29,393 nt of DNA, from assembly GCA_964387935.1 (NCBI GenBank), contig CAYLZN010000030.1, forward strand, positions 1 to 29,393. Direction: 5' to 3'. The first letter of the stretch is position 1. Each line of letters begins with the position of its first letter. The translations under genes and the position numbers were made by a program. Shown here piece after piece: positions 22,872-29,393 of the stretch. The stretch is from CAYLZN01 sp964387935. GTDB lineage: Bacteria; Acidobacteriota; Vicinamibacteria; Vicinamibacterales; JAFNAJ01. The notes under the pieces were generated by a model that made no database searches, was not told where the DNA came from, and was given only the letters and a program-made list of their open reading frames with translations.

Positions 22872-24527
22872 ATGCCGCGTGTGTCAGGCGTGATGGCAGG
22901 GTTGGCGATGGCGGGGCTGACGGTCGCGGGCGTCGTGGGCGGGCAGCCGCCGGATGGCCCGCGCACCGTCGCCGAATCGAGCGGGTTCGCGGCGACGTCG
23001 AGGCACTCCGACGTGATGGCATTCGTACGTGAGCTGCAGCGACAGAGCCCACACGTGCGCGTCGAGACGCTGGCGACGAGCGCAGAGGGCCGCATGGTCC
23101 CCATGCTCGTCGTGGGCCATCCCGTCCCCGCGTCCCCGGCGGACCTGCGCCGCGACGACCGCGCCGTGCTCTACCTTCAGGCCAACATCCACGGCGGCGA
23201 GGTCGAGGGCAAGGAAGCCACGCTCATGCTCGTGCGCGACATCCTGCAGGGCCGGACGCCGAACTACCTCGATCGACTCGTGCTGCTCGTCGTGCCCATC
23301 TTCAACGCGGACGGCAACGAGCGGATCAGCGCGGAGAACCGCACGAACCAGAAGGGCCCCGTCCAGGGTGTCGGCACGCGATACAACGGGCAGAACCTCG
23401 ATCTCAACCGGGACGGCATGAAGATCGAAAGCCCCGAGGTGGCAGGTCTCGTGGACGTCCTGAACCGGTGGGACCCGGTGTTCTTCCTCGACAGCCACAC
23501 GCACAACGGCTCGTACCACCAGGAACCGGTCACGTGGACGTGGGGCCTCAATCCGAACGGCGATGCGGGCGTCATCGACTACATGGCGAACACCATGTGG
23601 CCGGCCGTCGAGCGGTCGATGCGCGAGCAGTTCAAGACGCCGGTGATCCCGCACGGCGACTTCGTCGATCCGCGGGACCCGGCGAAGGGCTGGGTGCCGC
23701 TCGAGCCCCAGCCCCGGTATCTCTCGAACTACGTGGGCCTGCGCAACCGGCTGTCGGTGCTCAACGAGCAGTATCCCTACGTGGACTTCGAGACGCGCGT
23801 CCGCGGCTGCTACCACCTGCTGCGGGCCTTCCTCGACTTCGCGTACGCGAATCGGGACGCGATGGTCAAGGTCGTGCGCGAGGCCGATCGCCGCACCATC
23901 GCCCGCGCGCACATGCCCTCCCCCACCGACACCTTCATCGTCGAGTCGAACGCGGAGCCCGTGCAGCAGCGGTTCACCATCCAGGGTTACGAGATGGAGA
24001 TCAGCGGGGGCCCCGGCGGCAGGCCGCGCGTCCGCCCGACCGATCGGATGCGGACCTATACGGATGTGCCCTACCTGGCGCGCTACACCGCGAAGCGGTC
24101 GGTGCCCCTGCCGCGTGGATACCTGATCGTGTCACCGGAGCGCGACCTGCTCCAGAAGCTCGATCAGCACGGCATCGTCGTCGAGCGTCTGACGGACACG
24201 GCAACGCTCCCGGTAGAAGGCTTCCGGATCACATCGCTCAAGGGCTCACCGCAGTTGAACCAGGGCCACTACACCAACACGGTGGCCGGCGAGTACTTCA
24301 CGACCACGAAGGCGTTTCCGGCGGGCACGGCGTTCGTGAGCCTGGCGCAGCGGCTGGGTCCGTTGGCGTCGGCCTTGCTCGAGGCCGAGAGCGACGATGG
24401 GCTGCTCGCGTGGAACTTCTTCGATCGCGCGCTGTCGATCCAGTGGGGTGGCGGGCCGCGCGACTACCCGGTGTACCGGTTGCATGGAGCGGCGTCGTTC
24501 GTGCGAGAGCGCGCGCGGCACGAGTGA
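22872..24527 (+). CDS. Secreted M14-family zinc carboxypeptidase
   Basis: 551 residues from ATG 22872, with GGGAGGGG just upstream. The same frame is open far upstream, but that part is antisense to the Tricorn and GH97 genes and is not real. The signal peptide VMAGLAMAGLTVAGVVG precedes the catalytic domain: zinc motif NIHGGE (His107, Glu110), FNADGNERIS, NLDLNRDGMKIESPEV, and DSHTHNG with the third zinc ligand His209. A C-terminal domain of about 180 residues (SVPLPRGYLIVSP..LLAWNFFDRALSIQWG) is typical of this large secreted M14 subfamily. It hydrolyses peptides from the C-terminus or related amides in the periplasm. It diverges from the Tricorn gene with only 36 bases between start codons, so promoters must be very compact or lie inside the genes. 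Confidence 0.9.
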   Translation: MPRVSGVMAGLAMAGLTVAGVVGGQPPDGPRTVAESSGFAATSRHSDVMAFVRELQRQSPHVRVETLATSAEGRMVPMLVVGHPVPASPADLRRDDRAVLYLQANIHGGEVEGKEATLMLVRDILQGRTPNYLDRLVLLVVPIFNADGNERISAENRTNQKGPVQGVGTRYNGQNLDLNRDGMKIESPEVAGLVDVLNRWDPVFFLDSHTHNGSYHQEPVTWTWGLNPNGDAGVIDYMANTMWPAVERSMREQFKTPVIPHGDFVDPRDPAKGWVPLEPQPRYLSNYVGLRNRLSVLNEQYPYVDFETRVRGCYHLLRAFLDFAYANRDAMVKVVREADRRTIARAHMPSPTDTFIVESNAEPVQQRFTIQGYEMEISGGPGGRPRVRPTDRMRTYTDVPYLARYTAKRSVPLPRGYLIVSPERDLLQKLDQHGIVVERLTDTATLPVEGFRITSLKGSPQLNQGHYTNTVAGEYFTTTKAFPAGTAFVSLAQRLGPLASALLEAESDDGLLAWNFFDRALSIQWGGGPRDYPVYRLHGAASFVRERARHE

Positions 24528-24542
24528 TCGGCACAATTGATC

Positions 24543-24571
24543 TTGACACCGGTTCTGCGGAGGCGTATCGA
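24543..24571 (+). promoter_or_regulatory. Intergenic sigma70-like promoter without an obvious gene
   Basis: A perfect TTGACA (24543-24548), a 17-base spacer and TATCGA (24566-24571, four of six). It points into the 180-base gap between convergent genes, towards the terminator hairpin at 24751-24797; the only frame found after it is seven codons long (ATG near 24610). Confidence 0.5.
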
Positions 24572-24750
24572 TAGTACTGACCACGCTGGATGTTGAAGCG
24601 GAGGTTCCAGATGAGGCAACCACCGGGCCTGTGATGCGCACCCGCAGCCGCACTGAGGGGAGCGGGCGCGCGAGACGACGCGTCAACGGGAACGAAGGCA
24701 AGACCTGAATCCTGGCTCCCGCCAGGAAGCGTGCGAGACACGCGTTGAAC

Positions 24751-24797
24751 GCACCCGGATCCCGGGCATCGAGCTCGGGGTTCGGGTGCTTTCATTT
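24751..24797 (+). terminator. Intrinsic terminator, 13-base stem with T-rich tail
   Basis: GCACCCGGATCCC (24751-24763) pairs with GGGGTTCGGGTGC (24777-24789), including two G-T pairs, with a 13-base loop, followed by TTTCATTT on the plus strand. It can end transcripts of the M14 gene or of the orphan promoter at 24543, and as a hairpin may also act on the convergent oxidoreductase gene. Confidence 0.65.
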
Positions 24798-24808
24798 CCG
24801 GCGTGCAC

Positions 24809-25444
24809 TCACCTCCGGAGCGCGGCCCACACGAGGTGCGGCGACGCTCCGTGCACGCGCACGTGCCGAATCCACAGCAGGGTCATGTGCTCGAGGTGCA
24901 GGGCCTGCTGGAGGCCGCCGACATCCAGCGGCTCCCATCCCAGTTCTGCGATCAGCTGGCCGACCGTGACCTTGGCTGCTGCGTCGTTGCCGCAGAACAG
25001 CATGACGGGCTTGCCGCCGAAGCCCGGGAAGGCGTTGTCCTCGAAGTTCTCGAAGCCGTAGATCGAGAACGCCTTCACCACGTGTGCGCTGGGCAGCAAG
25101 GCCTGCACCAATTCGGAGCCCGACCGCTCGCTCTTCAACCCGTGGCTCAGCCCGGCACCCACGGGATTCGTGCAGTCCACGAGCACCTTGCCCTCCAGTG
25201 CCGGGGCCAGGCCCCCGAGCGCCTGCTCGTTGGCCTGGAACGGGGTGGCGAGGAAGACGACCTCGGCGCCCGTTACCGCCTCCGCGGGGGCGGCCACCCG
25301 CAGCGCCGGGTTGCGTCCCAGGGCCTTGCGCACGCTGTCCGATGCGGGGTCGCTCGCCGCGAGCGTCACCTCGTGCCCCAGGCGCTGAAGGTGATCCGCC
25401 AGCGGGGCCCCCACGTTGCCGCAGCCGATGAACGCGATGCGCAT
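24809..25444 (-). CDS. NADPH-dependent F420 reductase-like oxidoreductase
   Basis: 211 residues from ATG 25444, with GAGGGAG upstream. A Rossmann fold with GCGNVG (GxGxxG, residues 7-12) begins at the N-terminus (MRIAFIGCGNVGAPLADHL), followed by EVVFLATPF, KVLVDCTNPV and VVKAFSIYGFENF, the pattern of the F420-dependent NADP reductase and coenzyme-F420:NADP oxidoreductase family (PF03807 type). Many bacterial members do not use F420, so this may reduce another acceptor with NADPH. It starts 11 bases after the DJ-1 gene stop and is probably co-transcribed. The C-terminal part (LWIRHVRVHGASPHLVW) is family-typical. Confidence 0.85.
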   Translation of the reverse strand: MRIAFIGCGNVGAPLADHLQRLGHEVTLAASDPASDSVRKALGRNPALRVAAPAEAVTGAEVVFLATPFQANEQALGGLAPALEGKVLVDCTNPVGAGLSHGLKSERSGSELVQALLPSAHVVKAFSIYGFENFEDNAFPGFGGKPVMLFCGNDAAAKVTVGQLIAELGWEPLDVGGLQQALHLEHMTLLWIRHVRVHGASPHLVWAALRR

Positions 25445-25455
25445 GAGCGACTCCC

Positions 25456-26202
25456 TCATCGGCCGAGGGCCTCGAGGACGAGCCGCGCGGCGGCGGCACC
25501 CGAGTACTGCTGCTGGCCCGTGACCAGGAGCCCGTCGCGCACCGCAAACGACCGGAACATCTGGTCGACGACGAAGTTGGTGCCCTCGATCGCGCGGGCC
25601 TCGTCCTCGATCCAGAACGGCTGGATGCGCGTGCCGACGAACCCGTCCGCGAACTTCTCCTCGCTCGTGGCGAAGCCGGTCCAGGTCTTGCCCTTCACGA
25701 GCAGGTCGCCGGTCGTGAGCTTCGTCTCGAGCAGCAGGCACGTCGCATGGCACACGAGCGCGGTCACCTTGCCGGCCTCGTAGAACCGGGCGACGAGCCT
25801 CTGCAGGGCCTGGTTGCCGCGGAACGTGATCATCGGGGACTGCCCCCCCACGAAGAACACCGCGTCGTACTTCGACGGATCGACGTCGGCCGTGGACTTC
25901 GTGTCCTTCAGCAGCGCGGCGTGCGCCGCGGACTTCTTGAACCCGAGGCTCAGGAGATCGTGGGCCGAGTAGCCGCTCGCGTCCTCGGGGTCACTGAAGC
26001 CGTCGGCCTGCAGCGAGCCTCCGAGCGGGCTCCGGATCTCGACGTCGTAGCCGGCCTCGGTGAACTCCCAGTACGGGTGGGTCAGCTCCGCCCACCAGAA
26101 GCCGACGGGCCAGTCGGTGGTCGGTGAGGTGGACGCATTGGCGACCACCATGAGGATGCTCTTCTTCGCCTGCGGGTTGGTGGGATTCAGGTTCGCGCTC
26201 AT
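25456..26202 (-). CDS. DJ-1/PfpI superfamily protein (HSP31/glyoxalase III-like)
   Basis: 248 residues. The class I glutamine-amidotransferase-like fold is shown by ILMVVANA, WWAELTHPYWEFTEAGYDVEIRSPLGG with a conserved Glu39, DAVFFVGGQSPM and the nucleophile elbow ALVCHATCLLL (Cys151, His152). The size and the Glu/Cys/His set resemble Hsp31-like glyoxalases, which detoxify methylglyoxal or repair glycated groups; some relatives are only called intracellular protease/amidase. It is in line with the F420-like reductase 11 bases downstream and the LysR regulator upstream, so it may belong to a stress-inducible detoxification unit, an inference. The start ATG is seven bases after TATCGT. Confidence 0.88.
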   Translation of the reverse strand: MSANLNPTNPQAKKSILMVVANASTSPTTDWPVGFWWAELTHPYWEFTEAGYDVEIRSPLGGSLQADGFSDPEDASGYSAHDLLSLGFKKSAAHAALLKDTKSTADVDPSKYDAVFFVGGQSPMITFRGNQALQRLVARFYEAGKVTALVCHATCLLLETKLTTGDLLVKGKTWTGFATSEEKFADGFVGTRIQPFWIEDEARAIEGTNFVVDQMFRSFAVRDGLLVTGQQQYSGAAAARLVLEALGR

Positions 26203-26209
26203 GCCCCTG

Positions 26210-26239
26210 ACGATACCGGCGCGTTCGCCGTTCGATCAA
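26210..26239 (-). promoter_or_regulatory. Promoter of the DJ-1 gene, leaderless arrangement
   Basis: TTGATC (26239-26234), 18-base spacer, TATCGT (26215-26210), then seven bases to the ATG at 26202. No Shine-Dalgarno fits in those seven bases. Confidence 0.5.
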
Positions 26240-26250
26240 TGGCGCATGAT

Positions 26251-27156
26251 TCACTTCTGAGTTGCATGGCGTGCAACCGAACGCATGAACGTGTCGCGCA
26301 GCCACTGATTCGCCGGTTCGGCATCGAGCCGCGGATGCCACAGCAGGCTGACGGTGTACGTGGGCAGCGCGAGCGGGGGATCCCACACGCGCAGCGCCAG
26401 CGCGTCCGCGAGGGCGCGGGTGGCGGTCTCCGACACCGTGACCACGTCGTCGGAGGTGGCAGCCAGGTGAAGGGCGGCGGCGAAGTACGGCACCACGCGC
26501 CGGATGCGTCGCGGCGTACCGCGCTCGGCCAGCACGCGGTCCACGTGGCTCGGCCTGCCGAGCGGCGCGACGACGATGTGGTCGAGCGAGAGGTAGGTCT
26601 CGAGGCTCAGGCGACGGCCGATGCGGGGATGGTCCTTGCGTGCGACGCACACGAAGCGTTCCGTGAGCAGGGGGCGGGTGCGGAACTCCGGAGGAAAAGA
26701 GCCTGGAAGGCAGACGGAGAGGTCCGCGGCGCCGTCGCGCAGGGCGATCCAGTCGTCGGCCACGCTCGGAAGGAAACGCAGCGAGACTTCCGGGGCTTCG
26801 GCGCGGACGAGACGATCGAGCGTCGGGCCCAGGACGAGCAGGGCGTGGTCGGTGGCGAAGATCGTGAACGTGCGCTGGAGGCGGCGCGAGTCGAAGGGCC
26901 GCGGCGATGCGAGCACCCGCGCGGCGTCTTCGACGAGGTTGCGGACCAGCGGCCGGAGCTGCTCCGCCCGCGGGGTGAGCGCCATGGAGCGGCCTGTGCG
27001 CACCAGGAGCGGGTCGCCGAGGCGGGCGCGCATGCGGGCGAGCGCGTGACTGGCGGCGGGCGTGCTCAGGCCCAGGCGCCGGGCGGCGAGGGTGACGTTA
27101 CCCTCCTGGAGCATGGCGTCGAGGGCAATCAGGAGGCTCAGGTCCTTTTGTTCCAT
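26251..27156 (-). CDS. LysR-family transcriptional regulator
   Basis: 301 residues from ATG 27156. A GTG at 27186 in frame would add ten residues, but it would lie between the proposed -35 and -10. The N-terminal winged helix (LSLLIALDAMLQEGNVTLAARRLGLSTPAASHALARMRARLGDPLLVRTGRSMALTPRA) is cut here into its parts: LIALDAMLQEGNVTLAARR, LGLSTPAASHALARMR and LGDPLLVRTG. The effector-binding half follows (FTIFATDHALLVLGPTL, DLSVCLPG, DHIVVAPLGRPS). The linker and helix pattern resemble the NodD/LeuO type. It is 48 bases upstream of the DJ-1 gene on the same strand and 81 to 111 bases from the divergent membrane-protein gene, and could control either. The inducer is unknown. Confidence 0.9.
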   Translation of the reverse strand: MEQKDLSLLIALDAMLQEGNVTLAARRLGLSTPAASHALARMRARLGDPLLVRTGRSMALTPRAEQLRPLVRNLVEDAARVLASPRPFDSRRLQRTFTIFATDHALLVLGPTLDRLVRAEAPEVSLRFLPSVADDWIALRDGAADLSVCLPGSFPPEFRTRPLLTERFVCVARKDHPRIGRRLSLETYLSLDHIVVAPLGRPSHVDRVLAERGTPRRIRRVVPYFAAALHLAATSDDVVTVSETATRALADALALRVWDPPLALPTYTVSLLWHPRLDAEPANQWLRDTFMRSVARHATQK

Positions 27157-27164
27157 TTCTTGCA

Positions 27165-27193
27165 ACAATGTGTCGATACGTTTCACATGTCAA
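27165..27193 (-). promoter_or_regulatory. Possible promoter of the LysR gene
   Basis: A perfect TTGACA (27193-27188) with a 17-base spacer and CATTGT (27170-27165, three of six). It would start transcription two bases before ATG 27156 and so favours that start over the GTG. Confidence 0.3.
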
Positions 27194-27267
27194 GGTATCT
27201 TTCTCACTGACGCAAGCGCGGCCGCACCGGTGGAGCCTGCTGGGTCCGCCCCCCACCGAGCACGCCG

Positions 27268-28134
27268 ATGGATGCGCTGCTGCGTTCGACGAGCGCCTTC
27301 TACGACGCGCTCCGGTCGCGGTGGCGCAGCCCCCGTCTGGAGCGCTCGATGAGCACGCTGCTGGTGGTCGCCTTCGCCGGAGCGCTGGTGGTCATCGAAC
27401 TCCGGCGCCAGGGTCTGCTTCCCGCACGCTTCTCGTCCGCTGTGCCGACCAACCACTTCTACGCGGTGCAGCTGGCGTTCACCCTCCTCCTGCTCATGGA
27501 GGTGATCGCGCTCGTCTTCAGCCTGGCGGAGTCCGTGTCCAACTCGGTGGGCATGCAGTTCGAGATCTTCTCGCTGATTCTGCTGCGGCAGGCGTTCGAG
27601 GAGTTCACTCATTTCACCGAGCCGGTCGTATGGGCCCAGGTCCGTGAGTCGGTGGTGCACATGGCGTCGGACGCGTGGGTGCGCTGGCGGTCTTCCTGGC
27701 GCTGGGGGTGTACTACCGTCTCCAGCGGCACCAGCCGATCACGACGCTGGACATGCGGGGCAGCTTCGTGGCGGTCAAGAAGTTGATTGCCCTGCTCCTG
27801 CTCGGGACCTTCGTCACCATCGGGCTCGACGACCTGAGGCACCTGCTGGCCGGCCGTGGCACCTACCCCTTCTTCGAAGCGTTCTACACGGTACTCATCT
27901 TCTCGGACGTGGCGAATCGTCCTCATTTCCCTGCGATACAGTTCGACCTACCGGGTCGTGTTCCGCAACTCGGGCTTCGCGGTGGCGACCGTGTTCGTGC
28001 GGCTCGCGCTGACCGCGCCGCCCGTCACCAACGCGGTGCTCGGGGTGCCGGCGGTCGTCTTCGCGTGCGGGCTCACCTTCGCCTACAACGGATTCGCCGG
28101 GGGGCCGCACACGCACGTCGGGGAGGAGGCCTGA
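27268..28134 (+). pseudogene. Polytopic membrane protein interrupted by two compensating frameshifts
   Basis: Three overlapping frame segments together make one protein of about 288 residues. Frame one encodes 27268 to about 27675 (STLLVVAFAGALVVIEL, LAFTLLLLMEVIALVFSLAES, then SLILLRQAFEEFTHF). Frame three continues from about 27675 to 27905 (ALAVFLALGVYYRL, KKLIALLLLGTFVTIGL, FFEAFYTVLIFSDV). Frame one resumes from about 27910 to the stop (IVLISLRYSSTYRVVF, FAVATVFVRLALTA, GVPAVVFACGLTFAY). The hydrophobic pattern gives about seven membrane helices, without a recognised family. The shifts are -1 near 27665-27678 and +1 near 27905-27910, net zero. It is a recent pseudogene, a sequencing error, or a real gene with recoding; sequence alone cannot decide. 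No good ribosome-binding site precedes 27268. Confidence 0.6.
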
Positions 28135-28175
28135 GGCGACGCGTCGATCGACACCTGGGTGCCGGCGAGCCCGGC

Positions 28176-28207
28176 AACCGGCCGAGGGCGGCCATCAGCC
28201 GGTTTCT
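28176..28207 (+). terminator. Weak terminator-like hairpin between convergent genes
   Basis: AACCGGC (28176-28182) pairs with GCCGGTT (28198-28204) around a 15-base loop, followed by TCT. It lies between the membrane-protein gene and the convergent kdpD gene. Confidence 0.35.
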
Positions 28208-28216
28208 GTCACCCCC

Positions 28217-29344
28217 TCAGAGCGGCACCACCTGCACCGCCGCGTCCTTCACTTCCTGCAGGAACCGGTTCAGCGTGGACCCCTTCGTCAGGACCTCCCA
28301 CCGCGACCGCGCACTCTGGCCGAAGATGACGTGCGTGATGCCCTCCCGCTGCGCAAAGGCGATGAGACCGTCGGCGGGCCGGTCGGCCCGGACCCGGACC
28401 ACGGTGGCCCCGAGTTGCTCGGCGAGCGCAATGTTCGCGGCGAGCTGCTTCTGGTCCTTCGCGTTGATGCGCCCCGGGGCTTCCCCCGGCGTCTCGACGT
28501 AGACCGCATACCAGCGCGTACCCAGCCGACCGGCAATGCGCGCGCCCGCCCGGATGACACGCGCCGCCGACTCGGCAGGACTCAGGCACACCATCACCCG
28601 CTCGGGCACGAGGCCAGGCTCGAGCCCTTCGCGTTCCCGGTACGACGCGGCCTGCTGGCCGACCTCGTCGGCCACCGCGCGCAGCGCCAGCTCGCGCAGC
28701 GTCGACAGGTTGCCCTCGCGAAAGAAGTTCGTGAGGGCCTGTTCGACCTTTTCAGGACGGTAGATCTTCCCCTGTTTCAACCGTGTACGCAGCTCCTCGA
28801 CGGTCGCGTCGACGTTGATCACCTCGTCGGCCCTATCGAAGAACGTGTCCGGCACGGTCTCCTTGACCCGCACACCGGTCATCCGGTTGACGATGTCGTT
28901 GAGCGTCTCGAGGTGCTGGATGTTGACCGCCGTCCAGACGCTGATGCGCGCGTCGAGCAGCGCCAGCACGTCCTGGTATCGCTTCTCGTGTCGGCTGCCC
29001 GGCGCGTTGGTATGCGCCAGCTCGTCGACGAGGCACAGCGCGGGGCGCCGCGTCAGGATGGCGGCGAGATCCATCTCCTCGAGCACGACGCCGCGGTAGG
29101 GCAGGCGCTGTCGCGGGACCACCTCGAGGTCGTCGATCTTGGCCTGCGTGTCCGCCCGGCCGTAGGTCTCCACGAAGCCGACGACCACGTCGACCCCGCG
29201 CGCCCGCAGCGCGTGGGCATCCTCGAGCATCGAGTACGTCTTGCCCACCCCGGGGGCCGCCCCGATGTAGACCCGCAGCCGCGCGCGCTCGGCGTGCGCG
29301 AGGCGCTCCAGCCACTGCTCGGCACTCGTCCGCTCCAGAGCCAC
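28217..29344 (-). CDS. kdpD: KdpD N-terminal sensor half with USP domain, no kinase
   Basis: 375 residues from a GTG at 29344; the frame stays open to the window edge, so the true start may be further upstream. The KdpD N-terminal domain is clear: Walker A GAAPGVGKT (28-36), LVDELAHTNAPGSRH, DVLALLDARISVWTAVNIQHLETLND and VDATVEELRTRLKQGKIY. A universal-stress-type domain follows (VMVCLSPAESAARVIRAGARIAGRLG, THVIFGQSARSRWEVLTKGS) and ends at VQVVPL. The DUF4118 membrane helices and the histidine kinase of full-length KdpD (about 890 residues) are missing. Stand-alone N-terminal KdpD proteins are known next to kdpFABC in several bacteria, where the kinase is a separate gene or absent; they bind c-di-AMP or ATP in some species. 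kdp genes would be expected just beyond the right edge. Confidence 0.88.
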   Translation of the reverse strand: MALERTSAEQWLERLAHAERARLRVYIGAAPGVGKTYSMLEDAHALRARGVDVVVGFVETYGRADTQAKIDDLEVVPRQRLPYRGVVLEEMDLAAILTRRPALCLVDELAHTNAPGSRHEKRYQDVLALLDARISVWTAVNIQHLETLNDIVNRMTGVRVKETVPDTFFDRADEVINVDATVEELRTRLKQGKIYRPEKVEQALTNFFREGNLSTLRELALRAVADEVGQQAASYREREGLEPGLVPERVMVCLSPAESAARVIRAGARIAGRLGTRWYAVYVETPGEAPGRINAKDQKQLAANIALAEQLGATVVRVRADRPADGLIAFAQREGITHVIFGQSARSRWEVLTKGSTLNRFLQEVKDAAVQVVPL

Positions 29345-29393
29345 ATCGATCTGGATACCACGGGCGTCGGCGGCACGCCAGTGCCAACCAGCC

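Noticed and set aside
24588..24640. Seven-codon frame after the orphan promoter
   Set aside because: Too short and no sign of conservation can be judged; a non-coding RNA is the simpler reading.
1..29393. tRNA, rRNA, riboswitch or insertion sequence
   Set aside because: I looked for tRNA-like arms, rRNA motifs and transposase motifs and saw none that I could support.

Overview
The window comes from a high-GC bacterium with dense, SD- or leaderless-led genes. The gene families point to the phylum Acidobacteriota, probably the Vicinamibacteria (Luteitalea-like). These include a secreted von Willebrand protein of the type abundant in Acidobacteria, a DUF5916 outer-membrane barrel, Tricorn-like and M14 secreted peptidases, a GH97 relative, a PEP-CTERM protein and a stand-alone KdpD sensor half. 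The taxonomy is inferred from family content only. I saw no rRNA, tRNA, CRISPR array, insertion sequence or prophage gene.

Layout. (1) 1-3837, minus strand: an operon of three genes joined by 4-base overlaps, encoding a TPR membrane protein, a ClC chloride channel/antiporter with CBS domains, and a glucosyl-3-phosphoglycerate-synthase-like GT81 enzyme cut by the window edge. (2) 3992-7898: a GT4 glycosyltransferase converging on an ABC exporter and an overlapping von Willebrand A protein. (3) 8121-10717, plus strand: a Tat-signal S51 peptidase and an M14 peptidase whose first zinc-ligand His is Asp. (4) 10818-12679: a PEP-CTERM discoidin-like protein divergent from an arginine-deiminase-superfamily enzyme, with a perfect TGTGA-N6-TCACA operator between them. 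(5) 12727-13398: a VapBC-type toxin-antitoxin pair. (6) 13412-15281, minus: amidase and DUF3237 protein. (7) 15442-15525: twelve tandem heptamers two bases after the stop of the DUF5916 gene (15528-17783), followed by a decayed toxin-antitoxin remnant. (8) 17986-22835, minus: a run of a four-repeat protein related to the sensory-rhodopsin-transducer fold, a GH97 protein reduced to its conserved blocks, and a Tricorn-like protease lacking most of its second beta-propeller. A canonical M14 peptidase diverges from them (22872-24527). (9) 24543-24797: an intergenic promoter-terminator pair that may make a small RNA. (10) 24809-27193, minus: an F420/NADP-reductase-like oxidoreductase, a DJ-1/PfpI protein and a LysR regulator. 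(11) 27268-28134: a polytopic membrane protein interrupted by two compensating frameshifts. (12) 28217-29344: KdpD N-terminal half.

The strongest unusual signals are these. Two adjacent genes (GH97 and Tricorn) have both lost large internal segments while staying in frame. Their neighbour carries four degenerate copies of a domain normally seen once. A TANNNT-N6-8-ATG arrangement recurs upstream of several first genes and suggests leaderless transcripts. A heptamer family appears as a 12-copy array and as a 2-copy variant elsewhere. The secreted hydrolases (S51, two M14, Tricorn, amidase, GH97 remnant) and the outer-membrane barrel suggest a heterotroph degrading peptides and glycans, but no single pathway is demonstrated.
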